64,000 bases of DNA from Acetobacter oryzifermentans (GCF_001628715.1 NZ_CP011120.1:2252501-2316500); one strand, 5' to 3'. Shown: positions 1 to 9,618, counted from the stretch's first letter. Numbers and translations: made by a program. The notes: generated from the sequence alone by a model not told the origin.

Positions 1-1
1 G

Positions 2-304
2 ATGCGTAGTCGGCAATTTATAGATGCTGCGTTTCGTGATGCGGGCATAAGACCCCATATCATGCTAGAAACAAATGCTATGGAACTCCTGCATACAGAA
101 GTACTTGCCAGCCGCCTTGCAACAATCTTGCCGGTGGCGGCTCTTCCTGAACGGAGCGGCATATTACAAACACGCTTGTTAGAAAATCTGCCCACCCCTG
201 ATGTCGGCATTGTGCGCTTGCAACAAACTATTATGCCCACCCTATCCATGCGCGCCTGGGAAATTTTACAGAAGTTGGATTTTCACCACTCTTACTCTAT
301 CTAA
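2..304 (+). CDS. LysR-family transcriptional regulator, C-terminal part (cut by window start)
   Basis: This is the last 100 or so codons of a protein that starts before the window. The visible part resembles the second half of a LysR effector-binding domain: a segment about loss of binding-site residues and promoter-proximal access (LETNAMELLHTEVLASRLATILPV), then a typical short LysR tail. The helix-turn-helix domain is outside the window, so the family call rests on the C-terminal half alone. It is followed by an FUSC-type transporter gene read in the same direction behind a large dyad, which fits a regulator/efflux pair. The effector is unknown. Confidence 0.6.
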   Translation: MRSRQFIDAAFRDAGIRPHIMLETNAMELLHTEVLASRLATILPVAALPERSGILQTRLLENLPTPDVGIVRLQQTIMPTLSMRAWEILQKLDFHHSYSI

Positions 305-317
305 AATGTTCACTGAA

Positions 318-366
318 TTTGTTGTGTTTTCATCATAAATATTACTTATGATATAATTACAACAAA
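318..366. promoter_or_regulatory. 49-bp symmetric dyad overlapping a -10 box upstream of the FUSC gene
   Basis: Two nested perfect inverted repeats share one centre. The outer arms are TTTGTTGT (318-325) and ACAACAAA (359-366). The inner arms are ATCATAA (332-338) and TTATGAT (346-352). The gaps are symmetric: 6, 7 and 6 bases. A consensus-like -10 box, TATAAT (352-357), overlaps the right inner arm, so a bound protein would cover the promoter. It lies 14 bases after the LysR stop. An operator is the most likely reading; an AT-rich transcript hairpin ending the LysR gene is the alternative. Confidence 0.6.
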
Positions 367-425
367 CACTTGGACGGCTGTTTTTGTATCCGGCAGCGTG
401 CGTTTTCCGACCTGCAGGAAACGTT

Positions 426-2261
426 ATGCGCACACTTACCGCCGCAATAGGGCAACCTTTTAACAAATCAGCTTTAGCGTGGCTGCTGGCACCTAGCGTG
501 CCAGATGTTCTGTTCGCACTCCGTACCGCGAGTGCGGCCTGCCTCTCGTTGCTAATTGCCATGTGGATGGAGCTAGACAGCCCCCAATGGGCACCACTGA
601 CTGTATGGGTGGTGGCTCTTTCCTCCCGCGGGGAAAGTCTTTCAAAAGCACGGTGGCGTATTGTTGGCACGCTTATTGGCTGCTGCGCCGCTTTTGTATT
701 GATTGCAGCATTTCCCCAAGAACCCGGCCTATTTTTTTGCAGCCTTGCTCTGTGGATTGGCGTGTGCTGCGGATTGGCAACTTTTGGCACCGGTTACCGT
801 GCCTATGGCTTGCTGGTTACCAGTTTCACTTCAGCCATTGTGGCATCTGGCGCCATTATGCAGCCAGACAATATCTTTGATATCGCTATGGCCCGTAGTT
901 CCTACATTATCTTGGGAATTGTGTGTGAGGCCACTTTGGCCGTGGTGTTTATGCCGGGCTTGCAGGAACAAGCACAAAAACGCCTTTTAGAGCGCCTGAG
1001 CACAACCCTGCTCAGCACAAACCAAAGTATTGCTTCACTTATCCATCGCCCTCGCGCCATCACACTGGAGCCAGCATTATCTGCACTTCTCAATGCCAAT
1101 GCGCGCGCAGAATATGATGCGCTGGAAATGGGCCCACATTCTCATGCCGCGGATCACGCACGCGCTGCTTTTGCAGGCATGATTACCATGCTGGCCCGCG
1201 GATATGGCCTTGCCCTCACGCATCAACTCACACCAACAAACCACACCATGCTGGCTGATGAAGCTATAATTCGCCAGCACATTCAGGCTTGTATGCACCC
1301 AAAATCCGGAGATCATTTCCGCTTCAGGTTGCAATCTCGCAGGCATGCCGTAGAGGCAATGGATAACGGTATCCGGGCCTGCTTGGGTATTCTGGGGGCC
1401 TGGCTTGTATGGGAAGTGACAGCATGGCCCGCAGGCCCAACGTTTTTTTCTTTTGTTTCTCTCGTATATGGCTTGCTGGCTACGCGTGAAAATCCGCTTT
1501 TAGCGGCAGCTCCTTTTTTTAAGGGTGCTTTATGGTGCGGGTTAATTGCTGCTTTGTACGCGTTACTTGTTATTCCCGCCATAACGGCACCAGAACTTCT
1601 GGTTCTGCTACTGTTTATTCCAATGATTATTGGTGGATTGGCCGCGCGCCACACACAAACAGCAGGATATGCTTTTTCATTCAACATGTTCCTGCCAGTG
1701 CTGCTAGGCCCTGCCAATCAGGGACGATGTGATGAACAATCTTTTTTCAATACTACCCTAGCGTTTCTGGGCGCTGTGTTGTTCACCCGGTGGACTTTTC
1801 TGATTATCTTTCCATTCCGGCTTGATTCCCACATGCGCCGCACACGCCGATGGATTGAAAAAAGTCTGAACCATCTGGCACGCACGGGTGATAAAACCCA
1901 ACCCCATATCTGGCTTTCCAGAAATGCCGAAAGCCTTGTGAGAATTATCAATACCTCTAAAGCTCTCCCTCAGGAAAAGACGGAGCAGTATATTCAGGAA
2001 CAAATCTTATACATGGTGAAAGGCCTGTATCTGATTTTTCTACGGGATACTGTGAAAGACAAAACGTTTCCCGATGCCTTAAAAACCGAACTCAAAAAAA
2101 TCCTTCGCATCTGGGCATCTGGCAGCTCCATGCGCATGCAACAAACTCAGGATCTTCTAAATAGACTGAAACAGAAAGATGTCATCCCGTCTGCTCCAGA
2201 CCAAGCGCTCATACAAAAAATATGTACATATCTGCATGTTCTGGCTGCCCCCATGAAATAA
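426..2261 (+). CDS. FUSC-family inner-membrane protein, AaeB-like putative efflux pump
   Basis: The 611-residue protein has the two-part build of FUSC/aromatic acid exporter proteins. There is a hydrophobic block of several helices at about residues 20-170, a soluble middle part, a second hydrophobic block at about residues 325-465, and a soluble C-terminal tail. FUSC relatives export aromatic carboxylic acids or similar organic acids, often with a small membrane-fusion partner. No such partner is seen here. The ATG at 426 is chosen because AGGAA precedes it at good spacing; a TTG 42 bases upstream is less likely. The gene follows a LysR regulator and a dyad operator candidate. Substrate unknown. 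Confidence 0.75.
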   Translation: MRTLTAAIGQPFNKSALAWLLAPSVPDVLFALRTASAACLSLLIAMWMELDSPQWAPLTVWVVALSSRGESLSKARWRIVGTLIGCCAAFVLIAAFPQEPGLFFCSLALWIGVCCGLATFGTGYRAYGLLVTSFTSAIVASGAIMQPDNIFDIAMARSSYIILGIVCEATLAVVFMPGLQEQAQKRLLERLSTTLLSTNQSIASLIHRPRAITLEPALSALLNANARAEYDALEMGPHSHAADHARAAFAGMITMLARGYGLALTHQLTPTNHTMLADEAIIRQHIQACMHPKSGDHFRFRLQSRRHAVEAMDNGIRACLGILGAWLVWEVTAWPAGPTFFSFVSLVYGLLATRENPLLAAAPFFKGALWCGLIAALYALLVIPAITAPELLVLLLFIPMIIGGLAARHTQTAGYAFSFNMFLPVLLGPANQGRCDEQSFFNTTLAFLGAVLFTRWTFLIIFPFRLDSHMRRTRRWIEKSLNHLARTGDKTQPHIWLSRNAESLVRIINTSKALPQEKTEQYIQEQILYMVKGLYLIFLRDTVKDKTFPDALKTELKKILRIWASGSSMRMQQTQDLLNRLKQKDVIPSAPDQALIQKICTYLHVLAAPMK

Positions 2262-2324
2262 TGGTTTTTCAGCCCTGTTCACGGTCTTACATATTTGGTG
2301 CTGAGACACTTACTGCCCGAGAGA

Positions 2325-2531
2325 ATGCGCCGTATGCCCAAACCTAAAAACGACACACCAAACACAGATCGGGCAACCCAACGGGCATCTTCCTCTCAAA
2401 CAGGAGCCAACTTGGGAAGTGGCGCGGGTATTACCGTATTTTTGGGTTTTATCGGGTTTATTGCTTCCCCACGCGCATGCCTGCGTAGCTTGTTAGAAGA
2501 TGCAAAAGACCATTACCGACGCAAAAAATAA
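2325..2531 (+). CDS. Small hypothetical protein
   Basis: This is a 68-residue reading frame with a charged, Ser/Thr-rich N-terminus, one glycine-rich hydrophobic stretch (GAGITVFLGFIGFIASP, about residues 34-50) and a basic tail ending DHYRRKK. I do not recognise the family. The start could also be the ATG at 2334, which has GAGA upstream at about 9 bases. It lies 60 bases after the FUSC gene on the same strand and may be cotranscribed. Its length and single hydrophobic segment make a small membrane-associated protein possible. Confidence 0.4.
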   Translation: MRRMPKPKNDTPNTDRATQRASSSQTGANLGSGAGITVFLGFIGFIASPRACLRSLLEDAKDHYRRKK

Positions 2532-2610
2532 GACAAACTGTCTAACCGAAACCACAAAAGTGTCTAACCTTTGCAGAATACTGCAAAAAATAGCCAATCA
2601 TTTCAAAGGA

Positions 2611-2687
2611 TGGTGGACCCGGCGCGATTCGAACGCGCGACCTTTGCCTTCGGAGGGCAACGCTCTATCCAGCTGAGCTACGGGTCC
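2611..2687 (-). tRNA. tRNA-Arg (anticodon CCG)
   Basis: Read on the minus strand this folds into a complete cloverleaf. The 7-bp acceptor stem GGACCCG pairs with CGGGTCC, the D arm is GCTC/GAGC, the anticodon stem is TTGCC/GGCAA around the loop CTCCGAA, and the T arm is GCGCG/CGCGC around TTCGAAT. The discriminator base is A and CCA is encoded at 2613-2611. The anticodon CCG reads the arginine codon CGG. Confidence 0.95.
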
Positions 2688-2806
2688 GTGCGCCTTCCCT
2701 AACGCAATTCAGGGGTATTTGCCAAGCCTCTATCTGCATTATCCTGATAACTTCCCGTAGATAGATTTTTTTCTTATTCTGACTCTGTCATTCTGTCTGG
2801 ATGAAT

Positions 2807-3871
2807 TTAACGCGCCAAACCATCCAACCATGAGGCAGGAAACCACTTTCCCTCTGTCTTTGCCGGGTTTTGTGCCTGCCATGCACTGGCGGCTACATCT
2901 CCGCCTGATGGTAAAAAGCTGTCTGGCTGCGTTATCCAGGTCAGCATGTCCTGCATCACCTGTTTTCCGTTCTTGTCACGCAGCAACAAATGATGCCCGC
3001 CAGAAATCAGGTCCAACCGTGTGCCTTTGGGTAGAATTTCCCATACCTTAGCCATTGCCTTGGAAGGCACGAGTTGATCTTTATCGCCATACACACAAAG
3101 CAACTGCCCTTTCATTTGCGGTGCTGCTGTGGCTGCCTGTTTCATCAAGCTTACCAACCCACGTAAAGCCTCAAGCTGGGTGGCTCGCAGAGTAAGCGGG
3201 TCAAAATACAGGCGCAAAAGAGCTGCCGGATTATCACTTGCCACCACATGCACGGGCAGTTCTTGCCCCGTTACCCAATGGTGCGGAAAAAGCGTTGCCA
3301 GAACATCCAGTGGAATATCGGCCCCAAGGCCCAGATTCCACACAGCGGGTGCCAACAGTAATGTGCCTGCAACAGATGGTGCATCCGTACCAGACATCAA
3401 AAGCATGAGAATAGCACCACCCATGCTTTCGCCCGTAAGATAGAGCGGTATTTGCGGGTTTTCTTGCTGAAGAATGGCAATTTCCTCCCGCACATCCTGC
3501 ACCATGCGGTCTGAACCTGCCCATTCTCCACGGTTTGGGGCTTCTCCAAACCCGCGTTGGTCTGGGGCCACCACAGTTATGCCCTGCCCGGCAAAAAATG
3601 GTGCAGGTTGCTCCCATGCATCACGGCTATCATTAAACCCATGCAGCGCAAGCAATATGCCACGAGGTTGTCCTTGTGCCTGCCATACGCGCGCAGGAAG
3701 AGCTGCACCATCCGACAGTGTAAACATACGGTCAGGCGGAACCAACCGGGCGGCTGCCGCAAAGCGTGGGGGAGGCTTGGGGGGATCAGGAAGTTTCATG
3801 CTGCATCCTGTCATACTCAAAAACACAACCAGTAATGCGCAGCAATAGCGACCATGCTTGCTCACGCGCAT
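2807..3871 (-). CDS. Alpha/beta-hydrolase lipoprotein (lysophospholipase/monoacylglycerol-lipase-like)
   Basis: The 354-residue protein starts with a lipoprotein signal: a basic N-terminus, a hydrophobic core and the lipobox LSMTGC, so the mature protein should be lipid-anchored. A PldB-like hydrolase domain follows. The nucleophile elbow is GESMGG, and the likely acid and histidine lie in GDKDQLVP and SGGHHLLL, completing a Ser-Asp-His triad. An oxyanion-type HGFNDS motif precedes them. Relatives cleave lysophospholipids or monoacylglycerols; the substrate cannot be told from sequence. The ATG at 3871 is preferred over an upstream GTG at 3931 because it gives a normal-length signal peptide. 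Confidence 0.8.
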   Translation of the reverse strand: MRVSKHGRYCCALLVVFLSMTGCSMKLPDPPKPPPRFAAAARLVPPDRMFTLSDGAALPARVWQAQGQPRGILLALHGFNDSRDAWEQPAPFFAGQGITVVAPDQRGFGEAPNRGEWAGSDRMVQDVREEIAILQQENPQIPLYLTGESMGGAILMLLMSGTDAPSVAGTLLLAPAVWNLGLGADIPLDVLATLFPHHWVTGQELPVHVVASDNPAALLRLYFDPLTLRATQLEALRGLVSLMKQAATAAPQMKGQLLCVYGDKDQLVPSKAMAKVWEILPKGTRLDLISGGHHLLLRDKNGKQVMQDMLTWITQPDSFLPSGGDVAASAWQAQNPAKTEGKWFPASWLDGLAR

Positions 3872-3976
3872 GGGAAGATAAGAAAGGTGCAAAACCACAG
3901 CCCACCCAGCTATCATGCACACAGCCTGCACATGTCTTTCATTTAGGCATCATAGCAAAAAGGGGATACCACACCT

Positions 3977-4192
3977 ATGTTGATACAGCCTGCCAACCCT
4001 GTGCCACACCCCAAACTGGGGCATGTTGAAACCATTATGGTGGACAAACGCAAAATTGCCTGTGATGGCGGCTTAAGCGAACTTGGACACCCCCGCGTAT
4101 GGCTGAAAATTGGCGGACATCAAACTGTATGCCCCTATTGTTCACGCCTGTTTGTGCTGCAACCAGATGCCGAAGGACAGGCAGAACACTAA
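3977..4192 (+). CDS. Small zinc-finger protein (zf-CHCC / NDUFS6-like)
   Basis: The 71-residue protein matches the zf-CHCC pattern: IACDGG, then a conserved LGHPRVWL segment, then VCPYCSRLFVL. The ligands would be one Cys, one His and the CPYC pair. The family is related to the zinc subunit of mitochondrial complex I; bacterial members are widespread in alphaproteobacteria without a settled function. The ATG has AGGGGA about ten bases upstream. It is divergent from the lipoprotein hydrolase and lies just before the DsbD-like gene. Confidence 0.8.
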   Translation: MLIQPANPVPHPKLGHVETIMVDKRKIACDGGLSELGHPRVWLKIGGHQTVCPYCSRLFVLQPDAEGQAEH

Positions 4193-4286
4193 CTGCTTTT
4201 TCTGCATCCTTTGCTTTCACCAACAGCAGGTTACAATTACAGGCAAGTTTGGCCTATGCTGCGCGCTCCTTATCGCAGAATGCACC

Positions 4287-6497
4287 ATGAGTTTGCCTGT
4301 TATGTCCTTCCTACGTCTTACTGCTTCTGGCCTATCTCATTCTCTTACCTGGATGCAGGCAAGGCGAAACAGGCATGGCTTTACAGGCTGGCGGTCTGGG
4401 TTTGTGGCCATTTTGATGATGGCATGTGTTTTTTCCAGTGCTTCAGCAATCGCAGCGGAAAGCCCACAGGTTAAAACCGGCCATAGCATCGCAAGCCTGA
4501 TAACAGCATCTGATACCGCTGATGCCAGTGCTCCCTTACACATTGCCTTGCGGCTTCAGCTTCAAAACGGCTGGCATACTTACTGGCAAAATCCGGGAGA
4601 TGCGGGAGATCCGCCAACTATCACCATAAATGCTGATGGCGCACTGCAAGGCAGCACGCAAATCATCCATTGGCCGGTACCTCAGCGCATTCCCGATTCT
4701 TCGTTAATGTCTTACGCCTATACAGGCGATGTTATTTTGCCTTTGGATCTTCCCCTTCAGACCGCAGACCAGAAATCAGACAAAATAAACATTAAGGCAC
4801 ATGCAAACTGGCTGGTGTGCGAGCACGTCTGCGTGCCAGAGGAAGCTGATCTTGCGCTTACGCTGAATAAAGGCTCTCCAACGCCCTCCGCTCAAGCGCC
4901 TTTATTTGAGCAAACCTCACAGCACATGGCTGTGCCCTCACCTTACACGGCAACCTTTTCCTCCAACGGTATTTTACAGCTGACTGGCAAGGATCTGAAC
5001 CCCACATCCGTATCCGATGCGTGGTTCATGCCAGAACAACAGGGAAAAATTGCCGAAGCTGCCGAACAAAAATCCACTATCCACAATGGCTCTGTCACAC
5101 TGCACCTTAAACCGACTGCGGATTTTTCTGCCCTACGGTTCTTAGCTGGCATTGTGGTTTTGAAGGACAAAGCGGGCACAGAACGCGCACTGCAAATAAA
5201 TGCCACCCATAGCGCATTAACTGATACACCAGAAAATACGCTCGCTGCTTCCCCCAGCTTTATACAGCAAATGCTGTTTGCCTTTATAGGCGGCATTATC
5301 CTCAACCTGATGCCATGCGTCTTTCCCATTCTGGCCATGAAGGCTTTGGCGATCACCCGGCTTGGCCATGCCGCAAAGCGGGAACAGATCCTGAGTGCAT
5401 CCTGTTACGCAGTTGGGGTTATTGGCAGTTTTACCCTTCTGGGCGCAATCATGATGGCAGCACGTCTTACAGGTGCTGCAACGGGCTGGGGCTTTCAGTT
5501 TCAATCCCCTCTTTTTGTGGGGATGGTCTGTTGGCTCCTTTTTGCCATGGCCCTGAATCTTCTGGGCGTATTTTCTTTTTCTGCCGTTTCTATCAGCAGC
5601 GCACCACATACGCGCCACAGCTTGTGGAATGATGTTTTAACAGGCGTACTTGCTGTTGTTGTGGCCTCACCTTGCACCGCCCCTTTTATGGGCGTGGCTA
5701 TTGCAGGAGCACTTTCTGGCCCCCCAATTGCTGGGCTTACCGTATTTGCCGCACTCGGTCTGGGGTTGGCGCTGCCTTATCTGTTGATTGCAGCTTGCCC
5801 TTCCGGCGCCAGAATGTTGCCCCGCCCCGGCGCATGGATGGTTTATTTGCGCCAGTTTCTGGCATTCCCCCTGTTGGCATCCTGCGTGTGGTTGTTATGG
5901 GTTGCCACGCTGGAAGGTGGTGCTTCCATAGTTGTGCTGCTTGGGTCTGGTATGGTGCTTTTAGGTCTGGCTGCATGGGTTTATGGTTTGGCCCAAACGC
6001 ACCAGAACACATTATCTGATCGCAAACGCTTTGCCCTACACGGCTTTGCCTTACACGGCTTGGCTTTATTGGCATTGCTTGGCGCATTATCCATGCTGCC
6101 CATATTACGGCAACAAACTGCGGCTCCTTCTTCCGCACAAGGCATGTCTTTGCCTGAAGGCGTAGAAGCTTTTTCCGCCACTAAACTGCAAACCCTACAT
6201 GCCAGCAAAAAAAATGTGTTTGTAGATATGACGGCTGCCTGGTGCATTACCTGTTTGGTAAACGAGCGCGTGGCGTTAGATGTGCCGGAAGTGCGCGAAG
6301 CCTTCAAAACCCAGAATGTCACCCTGTTGCGCGGAGACTGGACGACACATGATGCCGCTATTACGGCTTTCCTACGCCAACATGGGCGCGATGGCGTGCC
6401 TTTTTATCTGTTCATTCCAGCTAACGGAACGCCCGTAACACTGCCACAGGTGCTCACACCGGGGTTAGTTATGAAAACCATCAGTTCCGCACATTAA
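4287..6497 (+). CDS. DsbD/ScsB-type thiol:disulfide interchange protein
   Basis: The 736-residue protein has three parts. A periplasmic N-terminal domain holds the pair VCEHVC. An eight-helix DsbD membrane domain carries one Cys in NLMPCVFP and one in ASPCTAPF. A C-terminal thioredoxin domain has WCITC. This order moves electrons from cytoplasmic thioredoxin across the membrane to periplasmic thiol proteins. The N-terminal domain resembles ScsB more than E. coli DsbD. The ATG at 4287 gives a signal/anchor sequence; the frame stays open upstream to 4110 but would overlap the zinc-finger gene. The last four bases overlap the convergent SMR gene. Confidence 0.88.
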   Translation: MSLPVMSFLRLTASGLSHSLTWMQARRNRHGFTGWRSGFVAILMMACVFSSASAIAAESPQVKTGHSIASLITASDTADASAPLHIALRLQLQNGWHTYWQNPGDAGDPPTITINADGALQGSTQIIHWPVPQRIPDSSLMSYAYTGDVILPLDLPLQTADQKSDKINIKAHANWLVCEHVCVPEEADLALTLNKGSPTPSAQAPLFEQTSQHMAVPSPYTATFSSNGILQLTGKDLNPTSVSDAWFMPEQQGKIAEAAEQKSTIHNGSVTLHLKPTADFSALRFLAGIVVLKDKAGTERALQINATHSALTDTPENTLAASPSFIQQMLFAFIGGIILNLMPCVFPILAMKALAITRLGHAAKREQILSASCYAVGVIGSFTLLGAIMMAARLTGAATGWGFQFQSPLFVGMVCWLLFAMALNLLGVFSFSAVSISSAPHTRHSLWNDVLTGVLAVVVASPCTAPFMGVAIAGALSGPPIAGLTVFAALGLGLALPYLLIAACPSGARMLPRPGAWMVYLRQFLAFPLLASCVWLLWVATLEGGASIVVLLGSGMVLLGLAAWVYGLAQTHQNTLSDRKRFALHGFALHGLALLALLGALSMLPILRQQTAAPSSAQGMSLPEGVEAFSATKLQTLHASKKNVFVDMTAAWCITCLVNERVALDVPEVREAFKTQNVTLLRGDWTTHDAAITAFLRQHGRDGVPFYLFIPANGTPVTLPQVLTPGLVMKTISSAH

Positions 6498-6832
6498 TGT
6501 TGTATGGAACCTGAAAACACATTGATCACCAACACCCCGGCCATAATCAGGCCAATGCCAATAAGGGCCGGTGTATCCAGCATCTGTTTGAAAAACAAAG
6601 CGCCAATAGCAGAAACAAGCACAATGCCAACCCCGCTCCAAATGGCATAAACAATGCCTGTTGGAATAGTTTTGAGCGGAATGGACAGAAAATAAAAGGC
6701 ACACCCATACGCTGCCAAGCTGGCAATAGCGTATCCCCAGCGCGCAAACCCATGCGAGGCTGTGAGCAAGGATGTGCCGATCACTTCAGATACAATGGCG
6801 ATTGCCAAGTATAAGGTGGGTTTGGAAACCAT
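6494..6832 (-). CDS. Small multidrug resistance (SMR/EmrE-like) transporter
   Basis: The 112-residue, four-helix protein has SMR hallmarks: the membrane-embedded glutamate in helix 1 (AIVSEVIGTSLL), a YAIWSGVGIV motif in helix 3 and an IGIGLIMAGVLVINVFS helix 4. SMR proteins work as dimers exchanging protons for cationic compounds such as quaternary ammonium or guanidinium. The sequence does not settle the substrate. Its stop overlaps the dsbD-like stop by four bases in convergent orientation, and it lies 18 bases after serS on the same strand. Confidence 0.88.
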   Translation of the reverse strand: MVSKPTLYLAIAIVSEVIGTSLLTASHGFARWGYAIASLAAYGCAFYFLSIPLKTIPTGIVYAIWSGVGIVLVSAIGALFFKQMLDTPALIGIGLIMAGVLVINVFSGSIQH

Positions 6833-6850
6833 TGTATCTAAGCCTTGCCC

Positions 6851-8119
6851 TTAGCTGATTTTTTCAATGCCTCCCATATATGGGCGCAAAACATCCGGTA
6901 CGGTCACAGAGCCATCTTCGTTCTGATAGTTTTCCATTACCGCAATAAGGGTGCGGCCTACAGCAAGGCCAGAACCATTCAGCGTATGCACAAAAGCAGG
7001 TGCGGCCCCTGCCTGTGGGCGATAACGGGCGTTCATGCGCCGGGCTTGAAAATCCCGCGTATTGGAGCATGAAGAAATTTCCCGCCAAGCATCTTGCCCC
7101 GGCAACCATGCTTCCAGATCAAAGGTTTTTGCTGCACCAAACCCGGTATCTCCAGCGCATAGCAGCATACGACGATATGGGATATTCAGCTTTTCCAGAA
7201 CTTTTTCTGCACAGCGCGTCATACGCTCATGCTCAGCATCACTTTCTTCTGGCGTGGTGACGGAAACCATTTCCACTTTTTCAAACTGATGCTGACGGAG
7301 CATTCCGCGCACATCGCGCCCGGCGGCCCCTGCCTCGCTCCGAAAGCATTGGCTTAGCGCTGTCATACGCAGCGGCAGTGCTGCACCTTCCAAAATATCC
7401 CCAGAAACAGAAGCCGTAAGCGGCACCTCTGCTGTAGGAATAAGCCAGCGGCCATCTTCCGTGCGAAAGGATTGATCTGCAAATTTTGGCAGTTTGTCTG
7501 TTCCGTACATGGCATCATCATTCACCATGACGGGCACCTGCGTTTCCGTATATCCATGCTCTGTCACATGCAGATCCAGCATAAACTGGCCCAAAGCACG
7601 TGCCAGACGGGCAATACCGCCACGCAGCACAACAAAACGTGAGCCAGAAAGCTTGGCGGCTGTTGCAAAGTCCATCTGCTTCAACGTTTCGCCCAGCTCA
7701 AAATGTTGCTTGGGTGTAAACGTAAAGGCAGGCTTTGTGCCCCATTCATGCTGCACCACGTTTGCGCTTTCATCCGGGCCTTCTGGCACGGTGGCATCCA
7801 AACGGTTTGGCAGGTTGGCGAGAAGGGCTGTGCTTTCACGACCCAGTGTATTAACCTGTTCTTCCAGCGCTTCCATTTCTGCGCGCAAGGCCAAACCTTC
7901 GGCCTCCAGATCACTGCTATCGCCACCACTCCGCTTTAGTGTGCCAATTTCACGCGCTAGCGCTTTCCGGCGGCCCTGCTTTTCCTGCAACACAGTTTGT
8001 GCTTGGCGGCGTTCCTCATCCCATGCCAGCAGCCGAGCCGAAACTGGCTCAATCCCGCGGCGGGCAAGATCAGCATCAAAAGCAGCGGGATCAGCCCGCA
8101 GGGCGCGAATATCATGCAT
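6851..8119 (-). CDS. serS: Serine--tRNA ligase
   Basis: The 422-residue class II synthetase charges tRNA-Ser. An N-terminal coiled-coil arm (about residues 30-105) contacts the tRNA. The catalytic domain shows motif 2 in [21 protein letters not shown] and motif 3 in [18 protein letters not shown]. Length is normal for bacterial SerRS. It is the last gene of the dgt-argS-SPOR-scpA-scpB-tatB-tatC-serS block and starts three bases after the tatC stop. Confidence 0.97.
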   Translation of the reverse strand: MHDIRALRADPAAFDADLARRGIEPVSARLLAWDEERRQAQTVLQEKQGRRKALAREIGTLKRSGGDSSDLEAEGLALRAEMEALEEQVNTLGRESTALLANLPNRLDATVPEGPDESANVVQHEWGTKPAFTFTPKQHFELGETLKQMDFATAAKLSGSRFVVLRGGIARLARALGQFMLDLHVTEHGYTETQVPVMVNDDAMYGTDKLPKFADQSFRTEDGRWLIPTAEVPLTASVSGDILEGAALPLRMTALSQCFRSEAGAAGRDVRGMLRQHQFEKVEMVSVTTPEESDAEHERMTRCAEKVLEKLNIPYRRMLLCAGDTGFGAAKTFDLEAWLPGQDAWREISSCSNTRDFQARRMNARYRPQAGAAPAFVHTLNGSGLAVGRTLIAVMENYQNEDGSVTVPDVLRPYMGGIEKIS

Positions 8120-8122
8120 GGG

Positions 8123-8953
8123 TTAGGGAACCTCCTGCTGGGTGTTGGATGTATCTTCCGCTTGGCTCGCCTTAAACTTAGGTTCAACCAAGCACGCGCA
8201 GATAATGGAAATTTCGTAAAGTAAGACCAAAGGCACGGCCAGACCGATCTGGGTAATGACATCTGGCGGCATCAGAATAGCAGCAATAACAAAGGCGCCT
8301 ACAATGGCATAGCGGCGGAAACGGCGCAGCATATCCGCCGTAACAATGCCCACACGCGCCAGAAGCGTAAGCACCACCGGCAATTCAAACGCCACACCAA
8401 AAGCCATGATCAGTTTCATAACCAGAGAAAGGTATTCGGAAACCTTGGCTTGCAGTTCAATCTGCACCCCATCATGCCCAGCGCCTGCTGTTTGGAACGA
8501 CAGGAAGAAACGCCACGCGATGGGAAAAATAAAGTAATAGGCCAAAGAGGCCCCAACCAGAAACAGAATGGGCGTTGCAATTAAAAAAGGTGCAAAAGCG
8601 CGTTTTTCCGATCGGTAAAGGCCGGGAGCTATAAAAATCCATGCCTGCATGGCCACAACGGGAAAAGAGAGGAACGCCGCCCCAAAAAACGCCACACGGA
8701 TATAGGTAAAAAATGCCTCATACAGTGCCGTATAAATAAGATGTGGCTGTTCACCCTGCTGGCGCATAATTTCGCCCAACGGGCGCGCCAGAAACAGATA
8801 AATATCACCCGCATAGTGGTAACACAGCGCAAAACACAGAATAAAAGCCGCTCCCGCCCACAATAAACGGCGGCGCAATTCCAGCAAATGTTCGATCAAC
8901 GGCATTGGCTGATCGTGAATAGGATCTTCCCCCACGGTTTCATTCTCGTTCAT
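8123..8953 (-). CDS. tatC: Sec-independent translocase subunit TatC
   Basis: The 276-residue protein has six predicted membrane helices. Its N-terminal cytoplasmic motif PLIEHLLELRRRL contains the conserved Glu and Arg that recognise the twin-arginine signal. TatC is the receptor core that exports folded proteins, including many cofactor-loaded periplasmic enzymes. Its ATG overlaps the tatB stop (ATGA), so translation is probably coupled. A charged C-terminal tail follows helix six. Confidence 0.95.
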   Translation of the reverse strand: MNENETVGEDPIHDQPMPLIEHLLELRRRLLWAGAAFILCFALCYHYAGDIYLFLARPLGEIMRQQGEQPHLIYTALYEAFFTYIRVAFFGAAFLSFPVVAMQAWIFIAPGLYRSEKRAFAPFLIATPILFLVGASLAYYFIFPIAWRFFLSFQTAGAGHDGVQIELQAKVSEYLSLVMKLIMAFGVAFELPVVLTLLARVGIVTADMLRRFRRYAIVGAFVIAAILMPPDVITQIGLAVPLVLLYEISIICACLVEPKFKASQAEDTSNTQQEVP

Positions 8954-9618
8954 GGTTGATAATCCACCACCTGCTGTTCTGGCTCAGCCCCTTTCGGCTG
9001 CTCTGGCTGCATATCCATATCCTGCTGCCATGCCGGTCTACTTGGGCCAGATACGCGCCCCAATCTTTCACCCGGCGCCACACTGCGCCCACCGTGCATG
9101 ACGCGCACTGGTGGCAAAAATACTGGTGGATGCAAGCGTTCCTGCTCCTTTAAAATGCGGCGCACAATATTGGGCGGCAATTCTGGCGGGGCGCTGGCAA
9201 TATCTTCATCTGTTATGGCTGGTTCATATGTACTGGGCACATAAGCAGAAACATTGGTTGTGCTTTGTGTGCTGGAAGTTGGCATATCCAATGCACGAGG
9301 GCCCGCAGGAATATGCTGTTCAGCAATTTGTGGCGGAGGTGCGAAAGAACTGCTTAACGTACCATCCGAATCAATGGCCTTCATGATCCGATTACGTACG
9401 TTGAGGTTTTTGAGGTCTCGGACTTGATCGCGCACTTCTGTCAGATCAGCTTCACGCACCATCTCATCAACGTGAGATTGAAACTCCCCAGCCAGTTTAC
9501 GTGCCTTTTTTACAGCTCCAGCCAGCCCACGAATGGCCACGGGCAAATCCTTCGGGCCGATCACGACCAGAGCCACGGCGCCAATTAGCGCAATTTCAGA
9601 CCAGGCAAAATCAAACAT
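8950..9618 (-). CDS. tatB: Sec-independent translocase subunit TatB
   Basis: The 222-residue protein begins MFDFAWSEIALIGAVALVVIGPKDLP: a short periplasmic tip with the TatB-type Glu, one membrane helix, the GPKDLP hinge, then a long amphipathic helix rich in Lys, Arg and Glu. The proline-rich tail of about 130 residues is variable in this family. The ATG at 9618 is chosen by alignment to the TatB N-terminus and has GGAA seven bases upstream. The frame is open further upstream to 9672. No tatA gene lies in the 72-base gap before it. Confidence 0.92.
   Translation of the reverse strand: MFDFAWSEIALIGAVALVVIGPKDLPVAIRGLAGAVKKARKLAGEFQSHVDEMVREADLTEVRDQVRDLKNLNVRNRIMKAIDSDGTLSSSFAPPPQIAEQHIPAGPRALDMPTSSTQSTTNVSAYVPSTYEPAITDEDIASAPPELPPNIVRRILKEQERLHPPVFLPPVRVMHGGRSVAPGERLGRVSGPSRPAWQQDMDMQPEQPKGAEPEQQVVDYQP

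Noticed and set aside
266..790. 174-codon open frame on the minus strand over the start of the FUSC gene
   Set aside because: It is antisense to a recognised transporter and to its promoter, has no family features and a Ser/Arg/His-rich composition typical of shadow frames.
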